Part shown: positions 21,186-34,700 of the stretch, piece by piece
How positions within the stretch are numbered: position 1 is the first letter of the stretch
Layout: the number at the start of each line of letters is the position of its first letter
Source of the DNA: Lunularia cruciata
Lineage: Eukaryota; Streptophyta; Marchantiopsida; Lunulariales; Lunulariaceae
NCBI GenBank assembly: GCA_948567375.1
Contig: OX419758.1
Span: 48,623,473-48,687,472, forward strand
Direction: 5' to 3'
Length of the DNA: 64,000 bases
The notes under the pieces: generated by a model
What the model was told of the DNA's origin: nothing
The model's database searches: none
The model's input: only the letters and a program-made list of their open reading frames with translations
Made by a program: the position numbers and the translations under genes

Positions 21186-23755
21186 ATGACCACCATCTTT
21201 GATGATGTTTTGCAAGCAGTTTCTAAAGCAAAGTGCCAAGTTTTGTCAACATTATCAAGAGCTTGGGACATGGAATTGCAAAATAGAGTGAGAATTGCAC
21301 TATCATGCGACATCAAATATTCAGTCATGATGGGACGAACTCCCAAAGGAGATATTGAAGTGAAGAGAGGTGAGGTGGTGGAAATCTTGAGTAAACCTCT
21401 CAAGATTTTTGAGTGTGCATTATACTATTGAACTCTACATCATGAAAAGAAAGATGGAATTACTATTGTGCAATTGGGGTCTCACAGATGGGGCCATGTT
21501 GCAAGAAATTAGCAATAATGCTAAGAATCAATGTGGGAAGTCATTACAAGGATGTTGCACAATGTGGATGGAGGACCATTGGCCGTGGGTATTTGGTGCA
21601 AATTGCTTCCCATTTGGGAATTTATATATTGATACCTTGTATGACAGACCCAAAAATGATTAAAGAAAAGAATTGATGACTTGTCCATTGAGGAAATCCA
21701 TGAATAGGTATAAGATTGAAGATATGAGGGACCCGGCTTGACACACTATCATTGAAATAATAATGCAGTTTTTTTGTTCAAAATGAACAGACTACATCAA
21801 TAAGAACTAGGCTATCTTCTTCCACCTTGTACACGAGTAGAAGCCAATTTATTGTGCAAGGATGTTTTGTGAGCTTTTGGAAGACATGATAGAAGGTTTT
21901 GTCACTATTGTGGTAGCCTTTATGGTTCATTTCTACATTGGTATGAGAAACAAACAAGGTGAAAGAGAAGTTCTTATCCCACCTGCATCATCCAACTTAC
22001 TTTAGTGGAGACCCCAACTTGTCAAAGGAGATCACCAACTACCATGAGGCGGACAAAGAATATGCCCGAACCAAGAATTTCATGTAAGTGGTAGAGACAT
22101 ATAGCTCCATTGCAATTTGAAACAGACTCTGGTGGCACAAACAAAGGTTTAAGCTTTCAAGAAACAAAAACAACACTAGGAGTTGGAACCTTTGTTAAAA
22201 GAGAGTGAGAGTAAAACCACATTATTCAAGTCCATTCAAGTGGAATGTCCATTGTAAGGAAAGGGGTTGGCTGACAAATGAGTTGTGTGTACTGCTCAAA
22301 GTACAAAGTCAGGGAGTTAGGAATCCTTCACATGAATTTCATCTCCCATAGTAGATGAAGGAGAAGAAAGCCTAAACAACAAAGCACAATCATTGCCTCC
22401 ACTTAACAATAATGAATTTAAAAAGAAAAGGAAGGTGCCAATTGTGGAACTTGTCTCAACAATGGCAATGTTGTTCACTTTGGTTCCTAATGAGTGGAAG
22501 TGCCTTATTACAAAGAAAATGGATACAAACAAAATTACTTGTTTGGTGACAAATTTTTTCAAGTGCACAAATGACAACAAGGTAGGGACATCACGCCAAG
22601 GTCTGAAATAACCTAGGAAATAAACCCCATTGTCCCCAAGACGTGTAGGAAAATCTGATGGAGATGATACCATTGTTGACACCCTATCTCAACCAACAAT
22701 AACAAAGCATGCAAGGACAAGGAAGTGGCTCCGGCTTGCAAAACAAAGGAAATGACCATCTTGGGTCATGACAAGAATCCTACACCTAAAACAAAGAATT
22801 CCATACAAAGACAATTTGGCAAGTATGGCAACTCTCTACATTGGCTTATGGTAGCATACACCATTCACATGGTGATGCCAGTGATGGAAGTATTGGAAAA
22901 GCTTTGGCTAATACAAAAAGTTAGATCCAAACAGAAAGGAACTAGCAGCCCTCATTCACCACTTGCATCACTTGGTCCAAACCCGGACAAACAAAAAGGA
23001 CAAAGAAAGCAAGAAGCGCTTAGAGGAGTTCCAAAGGGAGGAACAAAAACAACAAGAGGAGTATGAAAAATTAATGCATGGCCTAAATAAGGAGGTTGAT
23101 GACTATAGCCTGAAAGTCTTCCACCAAAGAACTCAACATGAGGAAGAAATATAGAAATCATGAAGACAAACTTGCATTGCTATGAAGCAAGTTAGAAATG
23201 ACCCAAGTGGAAGCAAAGGCAATGGAGACTTGAGACAACAATTTGAAACAATTTATTAGCCTCTGCATCTCCAACTTATCTACCAACCTTAAACTACTAA
23301 AGGAAAAGGTGTTGGAGCAAGCAAATTTGTCAAGAGATGACCAAAAGAATTGAGTGCTGAAAGAACCAAGCTAGACAACAAACAATCTGGGCTCCTCACC
23401 ACTATTGGTCATATGACCACTTAGTTACTAAGTCAGTTGGAATACATGACCAACAAAAACTCCTAATGCATGAAGGTAAAGGACTTGTGCACTCAAATTG
23501 ATGCATTAGAGAGTAAGTGGTACTCAAACAAGCAACTCAAATCATTGTCTATGAAGCTCTAGAGCCACACTAATGCCAAGTTTGAGGAGGCCTGGTCTAA
23601 CTTTGAATGAAACATGGAGAGTTGTTGGAGGGAGCTTGTGAACCTTGTTTTCATCTACCAAGGAGCTGAGAGTTTGACCCAAGTCCCAACTACTCTTCCT
23701 AACAAAAAACCTTCTTACAAAGAAGATCATGGTCATTTCATCATCTAATGAGAAG
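21186..23755 (+). pseudogene. Degenerate coding relic with coiled-coil segments
   Basis: The plus strand from the ATG at 21186 reads MTTIFDDVLQAVSKAK, then WDMELQNRVRIALS and TPKGDIEVKRGEVVEIL before the first stop. Fragments continue in shifting frames to about 23755. 22970-23155 is rich in Lys/Glu/Gln (KESKKRLEEFQREEQKQQEE) and looks like coiled coil, and 23330-23690 is similar (LDNKQSG, QLEYMTNKN, LCTQIDALESKWYSN). Many in-frame stops show that it is dead. I do not recognise the family; a retroelement-encoded structural protein or a decayed host gene are both possible. Confidence 0.4.
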
Positions 23756-26700
23756 ACTTTGTTTCATACATATACACAACATCTTTCTTTTTGTAGCCTT
23801 AGGAAGTTTGTGGATGTACATGACTTGTAAATAGGTAACTAGGCCAAACCGGTATGTTGTATTAGCCTGATCAAGGTAGATGAACCCTGACTAAGGTGAT
23901 TACATCTGCAGTTACCTGCCATTAGATTTAGGTTTAGGATAGATATGATCAAGATTGAGTGGTTTAGATGTACTTAAGAAATTTCCATGCATTGTAGCCA
24001 TTGGATGTTTCCATAGCCAAGTAGGAAATATATAAATGTCTTAGTCTTGATATTCATCACATCCATTCAGTGAATCCTTCTTTTGCAAGTAAAATACAAA
24101 GTTTATCCCATCAAGAGTCATGAGTTGTTGTATGTGTACTTAGTCTGCCCTTTGAATGAATGATTGTATGCTTATTTTGTTTAGGAGTGATAATCTTGAA
24201 GGAAAAATCCATGTACTAGACTGAGCCAACACATTTAGGCAGGACTAGAGTGTGGCTCTTTAGGAGTCTGGCCAAAGTCAAGAACAATATGGGAATAGGT
24301 TTACATAGCCTTGGCATCTTGTCCAATAACACTCCAAAATAGGATTGAGTAGCACAAATTGTTGATGAATCTTGTGACCTTGTGCCATTTAGGAAGGACA
24401 AAACATGTCATTATGGTCTGAATGGCCAAATTTGATGACCACCATAACCATTTCTACTTGGTTTAATTTGCAAAGTTGTCAATCTTCCTTCATATAGTAT
24501 TGTAGAGGAATACTTTTTAAGACTCATGGCGGGAGTGTTATACAAATTGTGGCTCCTACAAATCTTATCTTGCCAATTTGTGGCTTTGATGGGCAATCAG
24601 TGAACAAAGTGGTCCCAGAACAAAGTGACCTTTGTTTCAAATGAACCCATCCCACGTCAATAATCTCCTTGATTTGACACTTTAGCATATAGGAGAATAT
24701 ATTACGTAACATTTTGCAATGTCACTTGTTTGGATGACATTACCCTCTTTTGGGAATGATGCCACCCACGAGGCTAAAAACAAAATAATAGATTTTTTCA
24801 TTGTAACTCTTTATGTCTTGTTTTAGCCACTTCTAGTAGTCCGTATCCTTGAGGGAATGACTTGTTCTTACCGATTATATTAAAGTAAGTCAACACTAAG
24901 TCATCACAAGACACATAGTTCTCCAATTGAAGTCTAAGATTGTGGAACAAAAAGAGATTTATAGTTGGGCAGATATCATGTTATCTAGTAAAACAATAAT
25001 TGACTTTGCTAGATGGAAAGAAGTTCATGGAAACATTTTTTTGAACCTCTTCTTGCTCATCATTGACAAGGGCCAATAGAGGCATCATAGCTAAACCACA
25101 AGAATCAAGAGGGGGATAAGGATGCACATGAATACACTCAATTTAGTAACCTTAGAAAAGTCTTATTTTGGATTTATACTTATTATAAGTTACACTTTAC
25201 AATAAATGGACTTGTAGATTATGACATATGGAAAGATAAGTTATTCTTTCATATAGTTAGTCCCTTGCTCATCATGGGAGAGAATGAAGATGTAGAAGGC
25301 ATTCTTGTTGATTATTTTAATTTTGTTATTGATCTTGCCTTACCGTCACATATTAACCTTTTTTTTAATCTTGCACTTGAGGTTATTCCTATATCTTATA
25401 TGGGTTCAATAGGATCATGACATTCAAGAAAGGGAGATATAGCTTCTTGAGTTGGATCATGAACCCATATAGAATGAAAGAAAGTTGAGGAGACTAATGG
25501 AGATAAAGAATTCTATATGGAGGAGCTTGAGTTAATCCTTTATGCTCAACTTGCTTCCAAACTATGTTACCAACCAGTTTATGCGTAAGACTGAGATTAA
25601 AATTTATGTGTAGAACTTGATATGGATAATTTATTTGCTAGTTTGATGTTTTAATTGAGATACAAGAAAAGATAATAGTACTAAAACTATTTCAAAAATA
25701 AATAAGTGTCAATGCAAAACACATGCATTGCTAGTTATTGACACGGCTCGGTTGATGGATCTTGATCAATCGCAAGAGTCAAACTCATAGTAAAGCGTCT
25801 ATATTCTCATCAGAGAGAATTCAATCTACTGAAATTTTGGAAAATACATTGATGCTTCTTTTATTTATTATTTAAAAGGTTTATTTGATAATTAAAACTT
25901 GGTGAGTTTTGATATGAATTTTCTAAGCACCTTTGGAGAATAGAGGTATGCGTGGTACTCCTGGCCTTTAAAAGGAGTACATGACATACTCTACACTCTA
26001 AGGATGCGGAGGATGCCTTATACTTAAGGAAGAGGCATCCTTGGATCCTTGGACGACTTACATAGTCTTACATATGACAAGAAGAATTACTATTACTAAA
26101 TATGACAAGAAGAAGAATGCTCGCAGCACTTTCTTTTTTGTGAGTGCATTTTAACATTCCAAAAATCAATAGTTGATACTAGATTTCATTCAATGATAAA
26201 ATCAATAAAAATATATAACGTATTTACTGATAGCAGAATTTTTACCTATATAAGAAACTATTGTTAAATATATTATTTGTTCTATTGGTTGTAGTTCTTG
26301 TAAATAATGATATTGCTTTATGACTATGATTAATATATTAGGTTCTAGAATTTTTTTTTAGATAGACTAGAGGAGAGAGTCAAGATTCAAAGATTTTCTG
26401 TAGAACTAAAGATAGTTAAAATTTAATAATGTCCAACAAAGCAAGGATAGTTATTTGAGATAAAATACTCATACAATAACGAAATTACGAGTGACTAGAA
26501 GAACTACATTTCAGATACAAAGAGATTCATTCCACGGAATGCAAATTTTACCTTTTAATTTTCTATAGATTAAAAGTGACTATCCTAAGGCTTGAAAAAG
26601 GTTAAGAACTCAACCAAAGAGAAGCTTATTACATATAAACATACTCTGCTAATACGAAAATTCAAATGATTTAAGTTTTGAAAGATTAGGTCCTTCTAAA

Positions 26701-27223
26701 TGTATTAGCAGCCTTTTAAAGGATAACCAAATATAAGTTTGATACGAATTCCAATGGTCAATGATTTGATTTTATAGAGTTTTATATTGGTAAGGTATTT
26801 TTTAAATAACTTTGTGTATGGTTGATCAATAGGTTACCCACCTTGTTATTGACACAGTAGGAATTTTATGAATAAATCTTCTCAATTCTCACTGGACAGG
26901 ACTGGTATAAATCTGATTTTTTATTCTTTGATTTTCTAATTCATACACATATGAATGATATTAATTAATGGAATTTCACCTAGGTTATGTTTTTTTACGT
27001 TTTGCTAACATATACAAAATATAAATCATGAATATTAGAATTTTTTCCAATACAAAAAGTATAAGTATAGATATTAAAAACTCAGTCACTTTCTTTTCAA
27101 CTTTATCTTTATGTTTTTCAAATGGGTAACCTGAATGGAAGTATACATCCTCATTGCTGCTATTGGAATATCAACCTTAGTTTCAAAATTGCTATGTAAT
27201 TCCAAGGAAAACAAAAATAAGTT

Positions 27224-27266
<43 letters not shown>

Positions 27267-27805
27267 TAATTCAACATAGTTTGTCCTAGAATGTGCTTGC
27301 AGTAGGTTCAAATTGTGTATGATGGTCTTGTTTCCACTTATAACACAAATATGCAGGCTCCAAGGAATATGCTCTTTTCTTGGGTGATATCCCTTGTAAG
27401 TAAAAAAAATGGATTCTTATTCTGTTGTAAAATAAGAATGCATCAACTTGACATGGTGGTTTAGCTAGTTAATAAGATACCTAAATTATTATGGGTTTAG
27501 TTCTCATGCACTCTATACTATACTTGGGATATCCATAATATTCAAAATCTCATCCAAAACTAAAAATGATCAATGGTTGCTTTGTCCAACTTATTCTCAA
27601 CTTGTCCTAAAAAATCGTCGTACCTCTCAACAAGTGAATATAATGATATAACATATCCTTTATTCCAAGTCTTTCCTTCTCCCTATAGTTGTATACTGGG
27701 CCATTTGACGAAAAAACCTTAATGAAGGTGTAGGAGGCCGTCTTAGAGGGTGCAAAGTGACTTAAATTCTTTAGGTAATAGCACTTTCCATTACCCTTGA
27801 CACAC
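23756..27805. other. AT-rich sequence, no gene seen
   Basis: Short broken ORFs only, none with motifs. The AAT microsatellite at about 27224-27266 and weak local inverted repeats near 26010-26040 are the only structures noted. Confidence 0.5.
27224..27266. repeat. AAT trinucleotide microsatellite
   Basis: About fourteen uninterrupted AAT/ATA units. A minus ORF across it (poly-Ile) is an artefact of the repeat. Confidence 0.95.
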
Positions 27806-27847
27806 CATGAACAATTTGGAGTATCTTCATACTCCAAATTGTTCATG
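27806..27847. repeat. Perfect 19-bp inverted repeat, 4-nt loop
   Basis: CATGAACAATTTGGAGTAT (27806-27824), loop CTTC, then the exact reverse complement (27829-27847). It lies inside an 86-codon minus ORF (27607-27867) with no known motif, in otherwise structureless AT-rich DNA. Confidence 0.85.
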
Positions 27848-28199
27848 ATAGGCTTCTTGTCCTTCAACTTACTCCTCCGGCAAAATCTTGGCTCAGTGAA
27901 ACGAGCAACTCACGGCGCAACTCCCATAATAATGGATGCTATTGGAAAACCTTAGTGCAAGAGATACGTTCACCGGATTACAAGATAAATATTTGCACTA
28001 ATTGCCTTCTTCATCAAATCCACTAGATGTGATTGATCATATTGAACATCAGCATAATGTAGCCAAGATACTCATAGGTTTCTTGTTAAATTCCAAAATC
28101 TAGAAGTAGAAAATCTAGACGTCAAAAATATTCTAAGATAATAAATCATGGAGAAGAAGTAAATGCTATAGCTAGATGGATAAATGTTAAAAATGAAAA

Positions 28200-28225
28200 T
28201 TCCATACCATACCATACCATACTTC
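28200..28225. repeat. Short CCATA tandem repeat
   Basis: Four consecutive CCATA/CATAC pentamers; a minor simple repeat. Confidence 0.7.
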
Positions 28226-28699
28226 CGGAAGGTGAGCGAGGAATGGATGAATGTCTCATCCTCTATTTTAATTACATGGTAATGTAGTTGGATGCCCTAC
28301 GGGACACACGCATCTCCATTTGGCAATGGGATTTTTTTGGATAAATTATTATTTCTCTTTGTCTTATGTGATATTATGGAAATGAAAATTGAATTATTTT
28401 ATGTTCCAAAACATGCATGTCCAGAATAGGATAGGATTATAATTTCATTTAATTTGGTTATTTACCTTAGAACTTAAATCTAGTTTGGAGTAATTATAAG
28501 AATTAGGAAATCCAAATCCCCAAAGTACTCAAATTCAAAACATAGCAATAAAAATCAGTGGCCAATTTTCAACCAATCTCCCAAATATTGCATTAGGGAG
28601 ATTCCTCAAGAAAGCTAGAAGTTAAAAAAATGATGGTTTAATTTTTAGATGTTGAGAGCGGTAGTGTAATGATGAAACTTTTGTTCTTCAATTCTTCAG

Positions 28700-30320
28700 A
28701 ATCTAAATCACTGAAAGCTCAATAGCTAGACAGGGATCGCGTAGACGACTTAACATAACAATAAACAACGAGCCATAAGCCATTTTACTGATATACTGTA
28801 TCTATATAATCTCATGCAAGCTGGCTGAAGAAGGCCAACTTCCTCAACGACTTAGCTAATACGTATTACTGCTATCAAAACTGAACCTGATTTTTGCGGT
28901 TAGATTAATTGCATCTCGTAATCAATATTATAATTGGATTATACTCATGTTTTACCATGACAAGAATCGTACGGTAGGCGAATTATGTGCTAGATTTGCT
29001 TGATAGACTTCAAGAGATCAACTTTACCAAATATTAGGCAATGACTAGATTGAGACAGGGGATGCTATTTCGTTACCCAAAGTGGGACCAAATCAACTTG
29101 ACATTAAATGCGCGAACTCACTTGTGCCATTTTAGAACACTACTAGACCAGATCGTTTCATCTGCTCCTCGAGGAAGGTTGAAGCTGTGGCACTCAAAAG
29201 AATCACAAGAGATTTGAGCACTGTCTGAAATTCATTCGACCTGGTGTGGCTGACCTACAAGAGTGTCGAGTTTGCCGGACAAAACAAGGTCATTAGTCTG
29301 TACGCCGGTAATATATGGTACATCAACCTAAGTCATGGTACGAGGTTAGAGATCAATTTTCAACGGGCATCCTCGACAGCGGATGAATTTTTCAAATTTT
29401 AGAGTGAGACTATTTTGACGACTATACGTCATGTGCTGTCCCTAACGAGAGGGCTCACGAAGTACAGTTTGTCTGTAGATAAATACTAACCTTAAACGTG
29501 CAATAGCATGAATAACCACTGAGAAGTACTGCCTGCGTGGTTGCATAGAAAGTCATAAGGCAAAAGGCAGTCTTAAGGAAGTGGAGTGTTGCAGAATCAC
29601 GCAGAGAAGTTTCCACCTCACGAATCAGAAGCCTCAGTCCGTACAAACGTGCAAGACTGTAGTACATGTAGACCTCAACAAGATGAACACCTTCTAAGAA
29701 TAGACAGGAGAGCACAGCACCCAATTTCAACGATGAAGAATATAAAATGTTTGTATGATATAAGCCTGTAGGCAAATCACATCATGAAAACATTATTTTG
29801 TGCGCGCCTTCATGTTGTTATGGCTCCTTTATGTGGTACGATGTACCGAGTTAGGATCACACCGACAGCCAATCTTTATACTTCGGATATAATAGTGGCT
29901 GGTGGGGGCCAACCGTAAAAGCCTGAAAAGTGGCTTCTTGACCGCCATTGACTTACTTGAACATCTTCTCAAGATGGATACAAACAAAATATTGGCTGAC
30001 AGTAGCAGAATTGAGCTGTTGAGAAGACGTACAAGCACTTATTGGGGAGATTCTCCTAATTTATCTCCTGGTCTGACAATAAACAGGTCGACTAAGTTCT
30101 ATCTAATCAGAAAACGGTCCGGAGTAGTGTGCACTTAAAACATACAGACAACAACAATGAGGGGTGAGGGTGGAGGCTGGGGAAAGAAGTCCGTGGTTCG
30201 GAGAGGTGGCTGAAGGGATGCAAAACGCGTTAGACCATGTGCGAGGAGCTTGAGGACGCGCAAAACCACTCGTCGAAACCGTTGACTGGAGGCGAAAACC
30301 TCTCTACAATCGGGACGACG
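28700..30320. other. CpG-richer upstream flank of the transporter gene
   Basis: Base composition changes here from AT-rich, CpG-poor to mixed sequence with frequent CpG. No recognised gene. A 106-codon minus ORF (29455-29775) is hydrophobic but has no motif and no conserved partner. This is probably the promoter-side flank of the gene at 31786. Confidence 0.4.
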
Positions 30321-30321
30321 T

Positions 30322-30332
30322 GCTATAAATAG
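30322..30332 (+). promoter_or_regulatory. Candidate TATA box of HAK/KUP gene
   Basis: CTATAAATAGG is a near-perfect plant TATA box in CpG-rich sequence on the coding strand, 1.46 kb before the start codon. If used, transcription would begin near 30355 and the 5' UTR would be long or, more likely, contain an intron. No equally good TATA was noticed nearer the ATG. Confidence 0.4.
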
Positions 30333-30851
30333 GAGAGATTGAGAATCAACGAGTTCTGTCTTGTGGTGGAACGGTATTGGCAGTTCGATAACCCCCGGTA
30401 TTTGTCTCCAACAGTAATTTGGTGTGGCCTCCTCCAGACATCGATCATCGCTAAACCTGTGAGGAGGACACCGAAATTTTGGCTTTGAATATCCTCATCC
30501 TGATTGCTTTTGCTTCAAGTAAAGGTACATATAGGCGTGGATGGGATCCGAAGATGACTATGGCCGCAGTCTACATATCAAAGATTGGTCTGCTTGTATA
30601 ATAAAACCGAAGTGTTACTATACATATATGCGGGTGTTCTTAAAGTTTCTGATGGGTAGTAAGGCGTGAAACTGATGAATACATGGGTCCTCTGATGATC
30701 GGGATTATATCATGAGAATACCGCAGGGTACAAGCAAACTCACCTACATACAAGGATAAACAGACCTGATAAATGCGGATAGATATCAAACCTACGTTTT
30801 AGAAACTTTTCAGTTAATCATCATGTACTTAAATCTTAAGAGAATTAGGAA

Positions 30852-31043
30852 CATTGGGTATTCCTTATATGAAGGTATAGTGACTGGAATTGGTAAACAT
30901 GTGGTCGGATTCATTGATCTTCTTTAGGCGTATGTACAGAACACGATCATTGGGTATTCCTTATATGAAGTTATAATCATCGGAAACGGTTTTCATGTGA
31001 TGAGGTTCATTGATCTTCTTTGGGCGTATAGTACAGAATATAG
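30852..31043. repeat. Two tandem copies of a 96-bp unit upstream of HAK/KUP
   Basis: 30852-30947 and 30948-31043 both begin CATTGGGTATTCCTTATATG and share TTCATTGATCTTCTTT and GGCGTAT. They differ by substitutions in the middle. They lie between the candidate TATA box and the start codon, so in the putative 5' UTR or its intron. Confidence 0.85.
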
Positions 31044-31785
31044 TTCAGTCAAATACCACAATTTTTCGATTGGGCTAAATTTGAGTTCGGAAGCGAAGTA
31101 TTGCGTTAGAAGAACGAGTGATGCAGAGATTGAATTTGTAACCAAAGCTTAAAGCAAATGTCGTAAGTCTAGAGTCTGACTGCCCTTTTCGGCTACTATT
31201 TCACAGCGCGTCAAATTTCAGTAGAATGGACGGTCGAATTATATGTTGAATGATTTCAGTGAAATGTTCATATAAAATCATTTCAATGGAAGTGATTAAA
31301 AAGTAGAGAGCTTCGGGCACGTAGTAGCTACAGGGAAAGTGAGCAGTGCAGATAGCCCTGTCATTGCTGGGCCACTAGACGAAGGGACGATGTGGGGCGG
31401 GGAGGTTCTACGTAGAACGAACACTCCCACTCCACTCTTCTCGTCGTTGTGTACTCTCCCAGCATGTTCGGAGCAAGGAGAAAGAAAAAATAATTGGAGG
31501 GTAAACGAAGGGCGTAGCAGCACTGTGACGTGATCGATAGGATGCATTCAAGACAAAATGTCCAGTAGTATAAGTGCACCAAGTTCCATGGTTCGAAACT
31601 CGAGCTGAATTCCTCGCTCAGAGTGAGAGAGTGCGCCTTCGCAAGTGGACTTTCTCATCTCTCTGGTTCTGAACAAGAGTTCAGTCATGGACGCAGAGCT
31701 CTGACGAGGAGATCGCGAGTACTATAGGTGCTTGTAAGGACAAAGTCCATTCGCCAGGGCTTGGTTCAAGTTCCTGCTTATCAAC

Positions 31786-34700
31786 ATGGCGGACCTTGGG
31801 ACGGATGGCGATGGCACTAGTACCGTCACCGGTACCACCAATACCCCACGGACTTCTTTTGCAATCGACGACACCCCCGGTGCACATCCTACCATTCGGA
31901 AGGGTAGCAGTCGTTCTGGATTGCGTCGAATTGATTCACTGGAAATCGAAGCCAGCAAAGTGAAATCCATGGAAACACATGACTATGGAGTAAGTCATCG
32001 CATGTTCTCCGCTTGGAGTAGATGAATCTTGCTTGGGAGTAGATAAATCTTGACAGCAGTTTCTTGAACATTCATGTCCTGACTTTCATTTCTTGCAAAG
32101 GTGGGTGGGCAATTCACGACATAACCCGACTGACGTGTTGTCTTATTGGACGACGTATCGTAAGTACATATCTCAAAACTCGCAACGGACGTGGGGTATT
32201 TTACGCCGGGCCTCAAATTCGTTGATATAATGTTACAAATGAATGCACTGTACATTCGTTGGTATATCCATTCGAAGACTCACCAGCTTGTTCTACTGGT
32301 AAAGGAAGGCCTGACAGTGGTACAAGGTGGCATTTACTGTCACTTCTGATCTACCTTGGAGAACTTTTCAAACTTTTCCTATACGAGTCAGTAGGCATTA
32401 AAGCACAGCATATCTTATCAGTTATTTCAGGAATCAGGCTCTTGTGCAATTGTTGATTTATCAGCTCTTTAAGCATATGGAAACGTACATCTCGTGGTTG
32501 TTTCCTGGTAAGGACCTTGACTCTTCCTATGGCGCTCCTCAATCGTTGACCACAGTAGGAGTTCGTGCGTTCGGCTGCTGATGTCCCACGTGTATATACT
32601 GTGATAGTAAATTGGATTATTCGGAATGGAAAATGTTTCAGTAAGATCTGCTGGGAAGAACCTCTCGTAGCTAGCTAGCGCCAGTTTGAAGAAATATACC
32701 ACTCTGTCACTCAAGATCTGAAGGTTGCTAAAGAATTTCCATTACAACCGGGCAGGTAGACACGTACACTGACTCGATTTTCGTATCTTGGATGTAGAAA
32801 GAAAACTGACTTCTTACAGTGTAACGGTAGGGTTATGGTGGATGCTTCACAAAATAGACTGACGAGAAAAGTTTTAGGAACTTATCTTGGGCAGCTCGAG
32901 ATGGTAGTGCATAAATTCAGGCGGAATTAGAGCCGACAGGTCCCTCTCATATGCATGGGGCACTTCTCGATACCCCTATTTGCATTCCATACTTTGATAT
33001 TTGTCCTCACAGAGTGGCAAAGTGATCATAGAATACTAGTGAAGTGGCATCCTGGTCGTCCTGAGGCTCACACTTCGCGGTTGATAATCACGTGCATATT
33101 ACGCTCTAGTTGCTGATTCAAGAATTGGGGAACCACAACTGGAGAACAAAACTTTTCCTAAGTCGTAATATGCTGCTGATCATTTGATATCGCTTTTTAC
33201 AGAATCAGAATCTACCGTGGTCTGTCACTCTTACGCTAGCATTCCAAACGATTGGAGTGGTCTACGGGGACCTGGGTACTTCACCTCTCTACGTGTTTGC
33301 AAGCACATTCCCGGATCACGAGCCATCAGAGAATGATGTCTTGGGTGCTTTGTCTCTCATCATCTACACGTTTACTCTCATTCCTCTGATCAAATACGTC
33401 TTAATTGTTCTACGAGCGAATGATCATGGAAATGGTGAGTTCTCCACATCTAATCAACAAATTTGTCAGCGTACGAAATTCTCTCGATCGGACGCAGAAG
33501 TACGGTATCTATATACAGCTTCTAGCTTTTAAGTACATGCCTGATGTGAAACTCGAGATTGGGACCGAATAGCATTCAACATTTAAATAGCACTTCACTA
33601 CGTTTTAAAGAGAGCAAAGCGTTTTAAAGAGAGCAAAGCATTCTAGTTCTTCTCTGACGTTCAGAAATCTGAGGTGACCCACAACTGAGGTCAGGTTATA
33701 TTTTGTGTTCTTTCTTGCAAGGTGGGACGTTCGCCTTGTACTCACTGGTCTCCCGTTACGCAAAAATATCGGTCTCCCCAAATCAAGTTCCCGAAGATCA
33801 GGAAGTGTCATCTTACAAGTTGAACACACCCACGAACACGATGAAGCGATCCCAGAAGCTTAAAGAAGCATTCCAAAAGCACCCGTGGCTGAGAAACCTC
33901 ATTGTGACAATTGCCATTCTTGGCACATGTATGGTGATCGGAGATGGAGTGCTCACCCCCTCCATTTCAGGTGAGCTGTATGGCGATTCTTACTTTGATC
34001 TGAATATCTGAGTACTTTTTCCGTCTTGCAACATCATGCAATAATAAATAAGTCGAAGAACTCGAAGAATGTCTACGATTTTCAAACAAAGAAGTATGCA
34101 CGAGTTTTATTTTCTCTGTGTCTTGTCTAACAATGTTGCGAGATTTGAGAGCGAAGAAAACTGACATGTTTTTGTTGGTTTTTCGGACTATCCTTAGTCC
34201 TGTCTGCAATTCAGGGTATCAGGGTCAACAAACCGGATTTAGATCAAAGTAAGTGAGGCAAGCCTCTTTATGCGCATATCTTGCAGTTGCCATCAATCCA
34301 TGTAAGATTATAATAGCTGAAACAATCACGAAATCGAGGTTGGATTTATATCTTGCAACAGAGACTTTGTGGTGTGGAACTCTACTGGGACTAATCATAC
34401 TTGGCCGATGTCTGTGCGCAGATATTGTTGTCGCCGTTACTTGCGTCATTCTTTTCTGCTTGTTTTCCATCCAGCGTTTCGGAACAGACAAAGTTGGCTA
34501 CCTGTTTTCACCCATCGTTCTCGTCTGGTTCATATCCATCGCTCTCATCGGTATCTACAACATCATCAAGCAAGATCCTACTGTGTTCAGGGCATTCAAT
34601 CCCTATCACATGTACGAATACATGTCAAGAAACAAGCTGCAAGGATGGATTTCACTTGGGGGAATCGTGCTGTGCGTCACAGGTCCGTGCTGAGTCCTTC

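Noticed and set aside
27086-27277. Poly-isoleucine minus ORF
   Set aside because: Produced by the AAT microsatellite.
29455-29775. 106-residue hydrophobic minus ORF upstream of HAK/KUP
   Set aside because: No motif, no conserved partner, and it lies in the presumed promoter-side flank; open frames of this length occur by chance in the more GC-rich island.
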